From Actinomycetes bacterium (GTDB lineage Bacteria > Actinomycetota > Thermoleophilia > Solirubrobacterales > JACPNS01), in NCBI GenBank assembly GCA_023404495.1, contig JAEYBE010000056.1:1-20968 (forward strand): a stretch of 20,968 bases of DNA, written 5' to 3'. Position 1 is the stretch's first letter. Every line of letters begins with the position of its first letter. The notes below the pieces were generated by a model. It ran no database searches and was not told the origin of the DNA. It was given only the letters and a program-made list of their open reading frames with translations. Positions 13,038-20,445 of this stretch are shown piece after piece. The translations under genes and the position numbers were made by a program.

Positions 13038-13640
13038 ATGCCCGCGATCTACGAAGAGCTTCTGCCGATCTTCGACACTTCCGACGAGGCGGCGGTGGTT
13101 GTTCACGCCGACGCCGCGACCACCTGGAGTGCGCTGCTCGCGACGGATCTGCTCGAGGTCGGCAGATCGCACAAGCTCGTCGGCGGACTTTCGATCCTGC
13201 GTGCGCTCCCGCAGATCGCAGCGGGGCTCGCGCACGGCGAGACCCCGGAGAAGATGCCGGACTCGCTGCGGCTTGGGGACATGACCGACGACGCCTCCGG
13301 CGATGGCACGTGGGTGCGACTCGGAGAGCGCGAGCACGAGGAGATCGACTTCGGCCTGGTCGGCAAATTCTGGAAGCCGGTGATCGAGTACCGCGCCGTG
13401 CCCGCCGATCAGTTTGCAGCCTTCAGCGATCCTGGCTGGGCCAAAACGATCTACGCCTTCAAGCTCACGCCGGTTGAGGGCGGCACGCTGCTCACGTCCG
13501 TCATGCGCACGGCAACCACGGACGCGCACGCACAGAAGTGGTTTCGCCGCTACTGGACCTACGGCGTCGGATCGGGCGCGCACATTCTGGCGGCGGGGAT
13601 GGTCGATGCGGCGCGGGTGGCGGCTGAGTCGGACAGTTGA
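13038..13640 (+). CDS. SRPBCC-like (START/polyketide cyclase superfamily) protein
   Basis: The 200-residue protein has the pattern of an SRPBCC helix-grip fold: an early strand and helix 'EAAVVVHADAATTWSALLAT', a long helix region, then strands 'TWVRLGEREHEEIDFGLVG' and 'GGTLLTSVMRTATT', followed by a long C-terminal helix 'GAHILAAGMVDAARVA' that closes the pocket. Such proteins bind hydrophobic ligands or lipids. 'TTDAHAQKWFRRYWTYG' near the end is common in SRPBCC proteins of actinobacteria. The assignment is by fold pattern only; no catalytic residues can be named. The ATG at 13038 lies 21 bases after the ychF stop, with a -10 box six bases upstream, so it may have its own leaderless promoter. 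Confidence 0.65.
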   Translation: MPAIYEELLPIFDTSDEAAVVVHADAATTWSALLATDLLEVGRSHKLVGGLSILRALPQIAAGLAHGETPEKMPDSLRLGDMTDDASGDGTWVRLGEREHEEIDFGLVGKFWKPVIEYRAVPADQFAAFSDPGWAKTIYAFKLTPVEGGTLLTSVMRTATTDAHAQKWFRRYWTYGVGSGAHILAAGMVDAARVAAESDS

Positions 13641-13798
13641 TCGGTCGGCAGAAGCGAGCCACGTCTGCGCCCCACCCAATCCACCGCCTTGTTAGGCTCA
13701 TCCGCGGTCAACTCGCTCCCCCGAAAACCTGAATTGACCCTCGTAATCACTGACTTTTTCGCGCCGCACTAGATCGCGGGCGCCCCAGGAAGGACCCC

Positions 13799-15442
13799 AT
13801 GCCCACGCCCAAAGCTTCTGCCGTTTTCGTTGAGTGCCTCGAGGCCGAGGGGGTGCGCTACGTATTCGGAATTCCGGGCGAGGAGACGTTGGATCTGAAC
13901 GAGTCGATCGAGGACTCCTCGATCCAGTTCGTGCCCGTCCGCCACGAGCAGGGCGGCGCCTACATGGCCGACGTCTACGGGCGGCTCACGCAGCGCGCCG
14001 GTGTGTGCCTCGGCACGCTCGGCCCAGGCGCGACCAACCTCGTCACCGCGGTCGCCGACGCCTATCTCGACCGCGCGCCGCTTGTCGCCCTCACCGGCCA
14101 GAGCGACCTCGAGCGCATGCACAAGGAGTCGCACCAGTACATCGACCTGATGCGCGTGATGCGCCCGATCACCAAGTGGAACGCTCAGCTGACCGACCCG
14201 GCGATCATCCCCGAGGTAGTGCGCAAGGCCTTCAAGCTCGCAGAATCCGAGAAGCCCGGCGCGACCCACATTGAGCTTCCCGAGGACGTGATGGCGCAGC
14301 CGCTCGACGCGCAGCCGCTTCCGCGTATGGAGATCGCCCGCCCCGAGCCCAACGCGCGCGACATCCTGCGCGCTGCCGACATGATCAAGTCTTCGGTCAA
14401 CCCCGTGGTGCTCGCCGGCAACGGAGTGATCCGCGTCGGCGCGACGCAGGCCCTGCGCGAGTTTGCCCGCGCGACCAACATCGGCGTCGCCAGCACCTTC
14501 ATGGGCAAGGGCATCGTCGACTTCGAGGACGAGCTTTCCCTGGGCACCACCGGCCTGCAGGCCGGCGACTACTCACTGGCCGGCTTTGACGACGCCGACC
14601 TTGTGATCGCAGTCGGCTACGACCTGGTCGAGCACGCGCCCAAGCACTGGAACCCCAACGGCGACAAGAAGATCATCGTGATCGACACGAAGGCCGCCGA
14701 GATCGACGGCCACTTCATGCACGAGATTGAGCTGATCGGCGACATCTACCACATCCTCAACATCCTCACCGAGGAGTGTCGCAACGTCTCCTTCAACGGC
14801 GGATCGCGCCGACTGCACGACGTTGTGATGGGTCGCCTCGAGGCCGCCAAGGACGACGACTCCTTCCCCGCGCAGCCGCCGCGCGCGCTCTGGGAGATCC
14901 GCCAGGTGCTCGGTCGCAAGGACATCCTGATCTCCGACGTCGGCCTGCACAAGCTCTGGATCGGGCGGATGTTCCCGGCCCACGAGCCCGACACCGTGCT
15001 GATCGCCAACGGCCTCGCCGGAATGGGCTTTGCGGTCCCGGCGGCGATCGCCGCCAAGTTGGTGCACCCCGACCGCACCGTGATCACGGTCAACGGCGAC
15101 GGCGGCTTCATGATGAACTGCCAGGAGCTCGAGACGGCCGTGCGCCTGAAGACGCCGATCGTCAACATCATCTGGGAGAACCAGCAGTTCGGCTCGATCG
15201 TCTGGAAGCAGGACAACCGGTTCGGCCGTCACTTCGGTGTCGACTTCACCAACCCCGACTTCGTCAAGCTCGCCGAAGCTTTCGGCATGCCGGCATGGCG
15301 CGCGACCTCGATCGACGACTTCAGCCAGAAGTTGCGCCACGCCACCACGCTCGACGTGCCGTCGCTGCTCGTACTGCCGATCGACTATTCGATCGACGTT
15401 CGCATCAGCGAGGAGCTTGGCGAGGGGCTGGTCGCGACCTGA
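13799..15442 (+). CDS. alsS: Acetolactate synthase, catabolic (AlsS-like) type
   Basis: This thiamine-diphosphate enzyme joins two pyruvates to give acetolactate. The catalytic Glu50 is in 'VRHEQGGAYMAD', the ThDP motif starts with G433-D434-G435 in 'NGDGGFMMNCQELETA' and ends at 'IIWEN'. The segment 'GYDLVEHAPKHWNPNGDKKI' corresponds to the 'GYDPIEY.PK.WN.NGD' of Bacillus AlsS. It also lacks the long N-terminal extension of anabolic IlvB. Length is 547. No regulatory subunit (ilvN) or ilvC follows, and no acetolactate decarboxylase (alsD) is nearby, so the acetolactate may feed valine synthesis or acetoin formation elsewhere. An AGGAAGGA ribosome-binding site supports ATG 13799. The 158-base upstream gap shows no other gene. 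Confidence 0.85.
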   Translation: MPTPKASAVFVECLEAEGVRYVFGIPGEETLDLNESIEDSSIQFVPVRHEQGGAYMADVYGRLTQRAGVCLGTLGPGATNLVTAVADAYLDRAPLVALTGQSDLERMHKESHQYIDLMRVMRPITKWNAQLTDPAIIPEVVRKAFKLAESEKPGATHIELPEDVMAQPLDAQPLPRMEIARPEPNARDILRAADMIKSSVNPVVLAGNGVIRVGATQALREFARATNIGVASTFMGKGIVDFEDELSLGTTGLQAGDYSLAGFDDADLVIAVGYDLVEHAPKHWNPNGDKKIIVIDTKAAEIDGHFMHEIELIGDIYHILNILTEECRNVSFNGGSRRLHDVVMGRLEAAKDDDSFPAQPPRALWEIRQVLGRKDILISDVGLHKLWIGRMFPAHEPDTVLIANGLAGMGFAVPAAIAAKLVHPDRTVITVNGDGGFMMNCQELETAVRLKTPIVNIIWENQQFGSIVWKQDNRFGRHFGVDFTNPDFVKLAEAFGMPAWRATSIDDFSQKLRHATTLDVPSLLVLPIDYSIDVRISEELGEGLVAT

Positions 15443-15452
15443 GCCAGCCGCA

Positions 15453-15485
15453 GCGGGCGCAGATTTGGGTAACTTTCGCGCCCGC
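15453..15485. terminator. Hairpin after acetolactate synthase
   Basis: GCGGGCGC (15453-15460) and GCGCCCGC (15478-15485) are perfect 8-bp arms around a 17-base AT-containing loop, beginning 11 bases after the alsS stop. A smaller hairpin GCCGATCTCGGC follows at 15484-15495. No T-run follows. GC-rich DNA makes chance repeats frequent, so confidence is limited. Confidence 0.35.
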
Positions 15486-15575
15486 CGATCTCGGCGGTCG
15501 ACTCGGCGCCAATATCGCGCGCCAGCGCGATCCCGCATCCAGCGCGGCGGTACCTCGCGGGACCGCCGGTTCGAG

Positions 15576-15606
15576 GCATTTTCGCCTGCAAACACGCGGA
15601 AAATGC
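15576..15606. repeat. Inverted repeat in the 237-base gap before the first secreted paralogue
   Basis: GCATTTTC (15576-15583) and GAAAATGC (15599-15606) are perfect 8-bp arms around 15 bases. These AT-rich arms stand out from the GC-rich surroundings and lie 74 bases before the ATG at 15680, a suitable distance for an operator or for the upstream edge of the promoter. Nothing else coding is seen in 15443-15679. Confidence 0.45.
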
Positions 15607-15679
15607 ACCGAACGGTTGTGCTCGAGAACTCGCGACCGGTGGGTTATCTTCTCCGCTCGCAAATCTTCCAGGGGGATGA

Positions 15680-17605
15680 ATGGATTCATCGTGGCGCCGC
15701 AAGGCCACCGTACTTGTCAACGCAATCGCGCTCGCGACCTGTCTGGTCGCAGTCTCCGGCGCCGGCGCGCGCGTGATCCCGTCGATCACGACTTCGTTCA
15801 CCGTGGACGAGGTCGTCCCGACGGGTGGCACCGGGGCCACGACGACGGTTTCCGTCCCGGCCGCCGGTCTTGCCCGACACGCTGATTTCAACCTCAATCT
15901 CGCCTTCAGCTACGGCGCCACGGGCACGACGGGGGTGGAGCTCAACGGCAGCTCGAGCAACATCATCCAGGTTGAAGATCCGGCGACCTACCCCTCGGGT
16001 TCGGACGACGCTGAATCGGTCGGGAACCTTGTCGTCGACCTCCCGCCCGGACTGGTCGGCAACCCGAACGCGATTCCGTACGAGGAGCGCTGCGACATCT
16101 CGACCTTCGAGACCGGCGTGTGCCCCGACTCGTCGGTCATCGGCGACCTGACGCTCGGGGTCACACTTGTGCAGCAATCCCAAACTGAGAACCCGGACGA
16201 GTGGATCGAGCCGTCACCTGGCGACTCGTACCTCAACTACCGCATCACCTCGAAGTTCACGCCAAAGCTCGGTGGTACGCGCGTGGCGCTGCTCAAGACG
16301 GATCCCGAGGTTCCAGCAAAGATCGGGATCCGCGTGATCCCGCCGTCTGTCGCCAGCGCGCGCGACACGCACGACCTGATTGTTGTCGAGCCCGACACCG
16401 ACAGTGACCTGCGCCTGCGCAGCGTCGTCTCGAATCTCACAAACTGGTTGATCAGCAAATCGACCGGTGAGCACTCGGGCAACATCCGGATCGACTACAT
16501 GAACTTGAAGCTCTTCGGCAAGCTCGCCAACGGCAACAGCTTCATGACCAATCCTTCAAGCTGCCAAGAGTGGACCTCGACCGTCTGGGCCAACGCCAAG
16601 TACGTCAATGACAACTTGGCCGCCGATCCGCTGCGGGGCGGATCGAACGCGTACACCGCACCCGCGAGTTCGACCGTGCAGCCGGATTGCTCGCAGGTCG
16701 CATCGGTGCCGTTCCCGGCGAGCGGCTCGGTTTCGATCAGCACGCCTGATCGCAACACCTCGCCGTCGTTTGACTTCGCGATTGAGAACCCGGGGGTCCA
16801 GGCGCTGACCGATGATGTCTCGACCAGTCCGAAGAAGATCGTCACGACCGTCCCAGCGTCGATCAACGTTGATCTCAATCAGCTGGGCCGCGTGTGTCAG
16901 GTCGCGGACTTTGACGCCGACAACTGCGCGGCCAGCACGAGGGTCGGGAGCGTGCGGATCGAGACACCGCTGATCTCGGCCGGCCTGACCGGCGACGTCT
17001 ACCTCGTCAAACAGAACGCCAACTTCGGACTGCCCGACCTGGGCCTGCGTGTACGCGGTGCGATCACCTTCACCCAGCGCGGCGTCAACCGCTACACCGG
17101 CCCCAAGTTCAACCAGATCGAGACCACCTTCGACAACATCCCACAGGTTGGCTTCAGCAAGCTCACCTTCCACCTCTTCGGAGGCCCCGACGGCCTGCTT
17201 CGATCGCTGCCTTGCCCGAGCTACAACAAGGTTCCGGCGATTCCGAACTTCACTTACAGCTTCACCGGGTGGACTGGTGCAACGGCGAGTTCCGTCACGC
17301 CGTTGAACATGGCCAACTGCTTCGGGATCCAGACGCTCAAGCCCTACTCGAAGTGTCTCTGGAACAAGCTGCCCGTGCACCCGAACTACCAGTCGCGCGC
17401 GCGGGTGCGCAACGTCCGCTTGTACATCGACGGGAAGCTCAAGCGCAGCACCAGCACGAGCCCGTTCCGCTTCGATCTCAAACTCAGGAACCTCAAGCTC
17501 AAGAAGCGCTCCGGGGGTCGGCATCAGTTGTCGCTGAAGGCGACCTACGACGACGGCACCGTGTCGATCAAGCGCACCGCATTCAAGACCTGCCGCGGGC
17601 TGTAG
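15680..17605 (+). CDS. Large secreted ten-cysteine protein, paralogue 1
   Basis: I cannot assign a function to this 641-residue protein. It starts with a signal peptide (basic 'RRK', hydrophobic core, A28-G-A30 cleavage motif before 'RVIPS'). The mature N-terminus has 'SFTVDEVVPTGGTGATTTV' and 'FSYGATGTTG'. A module 'LPPGLVGNPNAIPYEERCD' to 'VCPDSSVIGDLTLG' is echoed later by 'GRVCQVADFDADNC' to 'TRVGSVRIETPLISAG', indicating an internal repeat. The last 70 residues ('VRLYIDGKLKR', 'SPFRFDLKL', 'ATYDDGT') look like a basic Ig-like beta domain. Ten Cys remain after signal cleavage, all shared with the paralogue at 18540, suggesting five disulfides outside the cell. AGGGGG upstream of ATG is the ribosome-binding site. 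The 3' end is three bases from the convergent gene. Confidence 0.85.
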   Translation: MDSSWRRKATVLVNAIALATCLVAVSGAGARVIPSITTSFTVDEVVPTGGTGATTTVSVPAAGLARHADFNLNLAFSYGATGTTGVELNGSSSNIIQVEDPATYPSGSDDAESVGNLVVDLPPGLVGNPNAIPYEERCDISTFETGVCPDSSVIGDLTLGVTLVQQSQTENPDEWIEPSPGDSYLNYRITSKFTPKLGGTRVALLKTDPEVPAKIGIRVIPPSVASARDTHDLIVVEPDTDSDLRLRSVVSNLTNWLISKSTGEHSGNIRIDYMNLKLFGKLANGNSFMTNPSSCQEWTSTVWANAKYVNDNLAADPLRGGSNAYTAPASSTVQPDCSQVASVPFPASGSVSISTPDRNTSPSFDFAIENPGVQALTDDVSTSPKKIVTTVPASINVDLNQLGRVCQVADFDADNCAASTRVGSVRIETPLISAGLTGDVYLVKQNANFGLPDLGLRVRGAITFTQRGVNRYTGPKFNQIETTFDNIPQVGFSKLTFHLFGGPDGLLRSLPCPSYNKVPAIPNFTYSFTGWTGATASSVTPLNMANCFGIQTLKPYSKCLWNKLPVHPNYQSRARVRNVRLYIDGKLKRSTSTSPFRFDLKLRNLKLKKRSGGRHQLSLKATYDDGTVSIKRTAFKTCRGL

Positions 17606-17608
17606 GGC

Positions 17609-18418
17609 CTACGGCAGTTCGATCTTTTTGCGGCCAATGCCGTAGGGGATCTTCCACGCGGGACCCAGCCGAGCGTCGGCGAGCGCCGGCAGCTTGAGCT
17701 CGCGCGCGGTCGCCTCGAGCAGCCAGAGGTCGTAGATCCAGAAGCCCGGCGTGTTGATTGCGCCGCGACCGGCGACGATCCCGTCGGGTCCGCCCTGAAT
17801 CGCCAAGTCCTGCCAGATCGCCTCGTTCGGAGTCATCCTGGCGAGCACGCGATCGAATCCCGGCAGTGTCCCCTCGACGATCGCCGGCAGCCCATCGATC
17901 ACATCGACCTTGAACTCTGGCGTGGCGACGCGCAGCACGGTGATCTGCCGGATGTGGCGGTTGGTGCCCATCGTCGTGCCGCCCTCGATCTTCTCGTCGG
18001 GGCCGACGCGCACGAACACCTGGCCCTGCTGGCGCTCGCCGTAGTGGAGGTTTGGTTCGAGCACCGTGACCGAAGTGCCGATCTTCGAGCGCAGGCCGAG
18101 CATCGCGCCCTCCCAGCCTTCGTTGTGCGGCATGTCGCCGATCGGTCCGTGGTCTTCAGGCGCGATCGCCAATGCCTTGCGCAGGGCGTCGACGCCGTAG
18201 GTCGCGCCGTCACCGATCGAGGCGGCAGAACCCAGCGCCACCGAATCCTCGCGGACCCCGCTGCGCTGGGCGCGCTGGCCTGCCTTGTGGCGCGAGCGGC
18301 TGCGCAGCGCAGGGATCAGCACCGCGAGCACGATCACCGCCGGAATCGCGAAGGCCACGACCGGGATCCATGTGGGTGCGGGTTCGTTCTGCGCCAGCGC
18401 GGTCAAGTAGCCGAGCAT
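17609..18418 (-). CDS. Membrane-anchored protein of unknown function
   Basis: This 269-residue protein is not recognised. One strong membrane segment lies at about 17-38 ('WIPVVAFAIPAVIVLAVLIP'), followed by a basic stop-transfer 'RSRSRHKAGQR', so the remainder may be cytoplasmic with a short outside N-terminus. The soluble part (about 60-269) has no cysteine motif or metal site; recognisable segments are 'DHGPIGDMPHNEGWEGAMLG', 'GTTMGTNRHIRQITVLRV' and 'FWIYDLWLLEATARELKLP'. It is placed between, and oriented against, the two secreted paralogues, and its stop is three bases from the stop of the first. ATG 18418 is six bases after a TAGATT box, suggesting a leaderless transcript. Whether it works with the secreted proteins is unknown. 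Confidence 0.75.
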   Translation of the reverse strand: MLGYLTALAQNEPAPTWIPVVAFAIPAVIVLAVLIPALRSRSRHKAGQRAQRSGVREDSVALGSAASIGDGATYGVDALRKALAIAPEDHGPIGDMPHNEGWEGAMLGLRSKIGTSVTVLEPNLHYGERQQGQVFVRVGPDEKIEGGTTMGTNRHIRQITVLRVATPEFKVDVIDGLPAIVEGTLPGFDRVLARMTPNEAIWQDLAIQGGPDGIVAGRGAINTPGFWIYDLWLLEATARELKLPALADARLGPAWKIPYGIGRKKIELP

Positions 18419-18424
18419 GGACGG

Positions 18425-18430
18425 AATCTA
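18425..18430 (-). promoter_or_regulatory. -10 box of a leaderless promoter
   Basis: On the minus strand TAGATT (18425-18430) is followed by exactly six bases and then the ATG at 18418. The same hexamer and spacing occur upstream of the HD-GYP-like gene at 6214-6219. No good -35 is visible. Confidence 0.5.
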
Positions 18431-18539
18431 TCGACCGGGCCGCCGGTCGGCCGAGCGAAGGACCGGGGGCTAGGGTATAAAGAGAACGCGACCGTTCGCC
18501 GATACCCAAAGCATTTCTCCAACTGAGCCAGGGGACCAA

Positions 18540-20372
18540 ATGGGCAATAACTCGAAGTACCGATCCGCGCTGGTCGCGGTGGCCGCGCTTGCGCTCTGCA
18601 TGCTGAGCGTGACGGGCGCTGCCGCGCAGGTAATCCCGACGCTGAGCACCTCGTTCACGCAGGACGTCGTGGTGCCGACCGGCGAGACTGGCGCGACGAC
18701 CACCGTCACCCAGGACAGCGGTCTGCTCGGAGCACACGACGACTTCACCGTCGACATCAGTTTCAGCTACGGCGCGACGGGCACCACCGGCCCCAACGGC
18801 ATCGAAGACCCGAAGACCTACCCGCCGGGATCAGACACGCGTGAGACGGCCAAGAGCGTCGTGATTGACATTCCGCCGGGACTCGTTGGAAATCCCAACG
18901 CGATTCCGTACGAGGAACGCTGCGACCTTGAGACGTTCCAGACTTCGATCTGCCCGGACTCGGCGACGGTCGGTCGCTTTGAAGTGGATCTGGGAATCTT
19001 CACTGCCCCCGCCACGCTGCTCGACCTGGCGACGATCGGGAAGAACGGTGTTGGACTGACAAAGGTCTCGTTGATCAAGACCGATCCCGAGGTGCCGGCC
19101 AAGATCGGTATCTACGTGCATGCGCTGAGCGCGTTCGAGGACACGCGCACGCTGCTTTCAATCTCGCCGCGAACCGAGGACGAGCTGCGCCTGCGTACGG
19201 TGACGATCGACGATCTTCCGCATGAGATCTACAACTTCCCCGGCGAGGAGATGTATGACCTGAGGATCGACCACATGAAGCTGACGCTGTTCGGCGAGCT
19301 TGCCAACGGCCACAACTTCATGACCAATCCGACCCACTGCGCGGATTGGGATTCGCAGCTCTGGGCCAACGCGACCTACGTCAACGACAACCTCGATTCC
19401 GATCCGCTCGGCGCAGGTGCCAACGCCTTCAAGGCGAGCAACGCGGTCACGGTCACGCCGGACTGCTCAAACTCCGGCTCGGTGCCGTTCCCGGTCAGTG
19501 GCGACGTGTCGATCGATTCCCCGGGTCGCGACACCTCGCCGTCGTTTGATTTCACGATCAACAACCCTGGCGTCCAAGGCGACGGCCAGGCATCCACAAG
19601 CCCGAAAAAGATCGTCACGACGATCCCGGCGTCGATCAACGTTGACATCACCCAGCTTGGACGGGTCTGCCAGGTGGCGGACTTCGACGCCGACGAATGC
19701 CCGGCGACGAGTCGCGTTGGCACCGTGAAGATCGAGACGCCGCTGATCTCCGCGGGTCTGACCGGCGACGTGTATCTCGTCAAGCAGAACGCCAACTACG
19801 GGCTGCCCGATCTGGGCCTGCGCGTGCGCGGGGCGATCACCTTCACGCAACGCGGCACCAATCGCTACGTCGGGCCGAAGTTCAATCAGATCGAGACGGC
19901 CTTCGACGAGATTCCGCAGGTCGGATTCTCGAAGCTGACGTTCCACCTCTTCGGCGGTTCGAACGGTCTGCTGAGATCGCTTGCCTGTCCGACCTACAAC
20001 AAGGCACCGGCGCTGCCGACCTTCACCTACAACTTCACGGCCTGGAGCGGAGCGACGGCGACTTCGACCACGCCGCTGAACATGGCCAACTGCTTCGGGA
20101 TCCAGACGCTCAAGCCGTACAAGAAGTGCTTGCTCAAGAAGCTTCCGATCCGGCCCAACTACCAGTCGCGCGTGCGCGTGAAGAGCGTGGTGCTGAAGAT
20201 CGACGGCAAGCGGAAGGCGACGACCAAGACGTCACCGTTCCGCTTCAACCTGAAGATCAAGAAGCTGAAGCTCAAGAAGAAGAAGGGCAACAAGCACACA
20301 CTCGAGCTGCGCGCCACCTACGACGACGGCACGATCTCGACCAAGCGCACGACCTTCCGCACCTGCCGCTAA
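18540..20372 (+). CDS. Large secreted ten-cysteine protein, paralogue 2
   Basis: This 610-residue protein is a full-length paralogue of the one at 15680, function unknown. The signal peptide ends at A27-A-A29 before 'QVIPTLSTSFTQDVVVPTG'. The N-terminal half is only moderately similar to paralogue 1 and shorter by about 30 residues, mainly around the segment that follows 'CPDS'. The half from 'SPSFDFTINNPGVQ' onward is nearly the same protein, with runs such as 'LISAGLTGDVYLVKQNAN' and 'PLNMANCFGIQTLKPY' unchanged. All ten mature cysteines are conserved, with the last Cys as the penultimate residue ('TCR'). The C-terminal Ig-like segment is very Lys-rich ('KIKKLKLKKKKGNKH'), which could bind wall polymers or other polyanions. 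An AGGGGA ribosome-binding site precedes the ATG. A hairpin terminator follows 21 bases after the stop. Confidence 0.87.
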   Translation: MGNNSKYRSALVAVAALALCMLSVTGAAAQVIPTLSTSFTQDVVVPTGETGATTTVTQDSGLLGAHDDFTVDISFSYGATGTTGPNGIEDPKTYPPGSDTRETAKSVVIDIPPGLVGNPNAIPYEERCDLETFQTSICPDSATVGRFEVDLGIFTAPATLLDLATIGKNGVGLTKVSLIKTDPEVPAKIGIYVHALSAFEDTRTLLSISPRTEDELRLRTVTIDDLPHEIYNFPGEEMYDLRIDHMKLTLFGELANGHNFMTNPTHCADWDSQLWANATYVNDNLDSDPLGAGANAFKASNAVTVTPDCSNSGSVPFPVSGDVSIDSPGRDTSPSFDFTINNPGVQGDGQASTSPKKIVTTIPASINVDITQLGRVCQVADFDADECPATSRVGTVKIETPLISAGLTGDVYLVKQNANYGLPDLGLRVRGAITFTQRGTNRYVGPKFNQIETAFDEIPQVGFSKLTFHLFGGSNGLLRSLACPTYNKAPALPTFTYNFTAWSGATATSTTPLNMANCFGIQTLKPYKKCLLKKLPIRPNYQSRVRVKSVVLKIDGKRKATTKTSPFRFNLKIKKLKLKKKKGNKHTLELRATYDDGTISTKRTTFRTCR

Positions 20373-20393
20373 TCCGTCCCCAACGAAGCGGCA

Positions 20394-20437
20394 ATCCATC
20401 CTTGCCTGCTCCCTCCGGGAGCAGGCAAGGAGTGGAT
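20394..20437. terminator. Bidirectional terminator between convergent genes
   Basis: CCTTGCCTGCTCCC (20400-20413) pairs perfectly with 20417-20430 around a 3-base loop TCC. Pairing extends outward (ATCCAT with GTGGAT) to 20394-20437 with one bulged base. It sits between the stops of the + strand secreted paralogue and the - strand fumarase, so it can end both transcripts. There is no T-run. Confidence 0.78.
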
Positions 20438-20445
20438 CTGGGTTG

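Noticed and set aside
14573..15595. A 340-residue minus-strand frame opposite acetolactate synthase
   Set aside because: The thiamine-diphosphate enzyme on the + strand is complete; the opposite frame shows only composition-driven openness.
15443..15679. Small RNA or riboswitch in the largest gene-free gap
   Set aside because: Short hairpins are present but no recognisable riboswitch core or conserved RNA motif could be made out by eye.
15725..15760. Lipobox in the signal peptides of the secreted paralogues (Cys21 and Cys20)
   Set aside because: The residues before Cys are 'LAT' and 'LAL', which lack the required Gly/Ala/Ser at -1, and a good signal peptidase I site follows some nine residues later.
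15776..20372. The two paralogues as a composite-transposon-like flanking repeat
   Set aside because: Both copies are intact genes in the same orientation with signal peptides and diverged N-terminal halves; no transposase or target duplication is visible.
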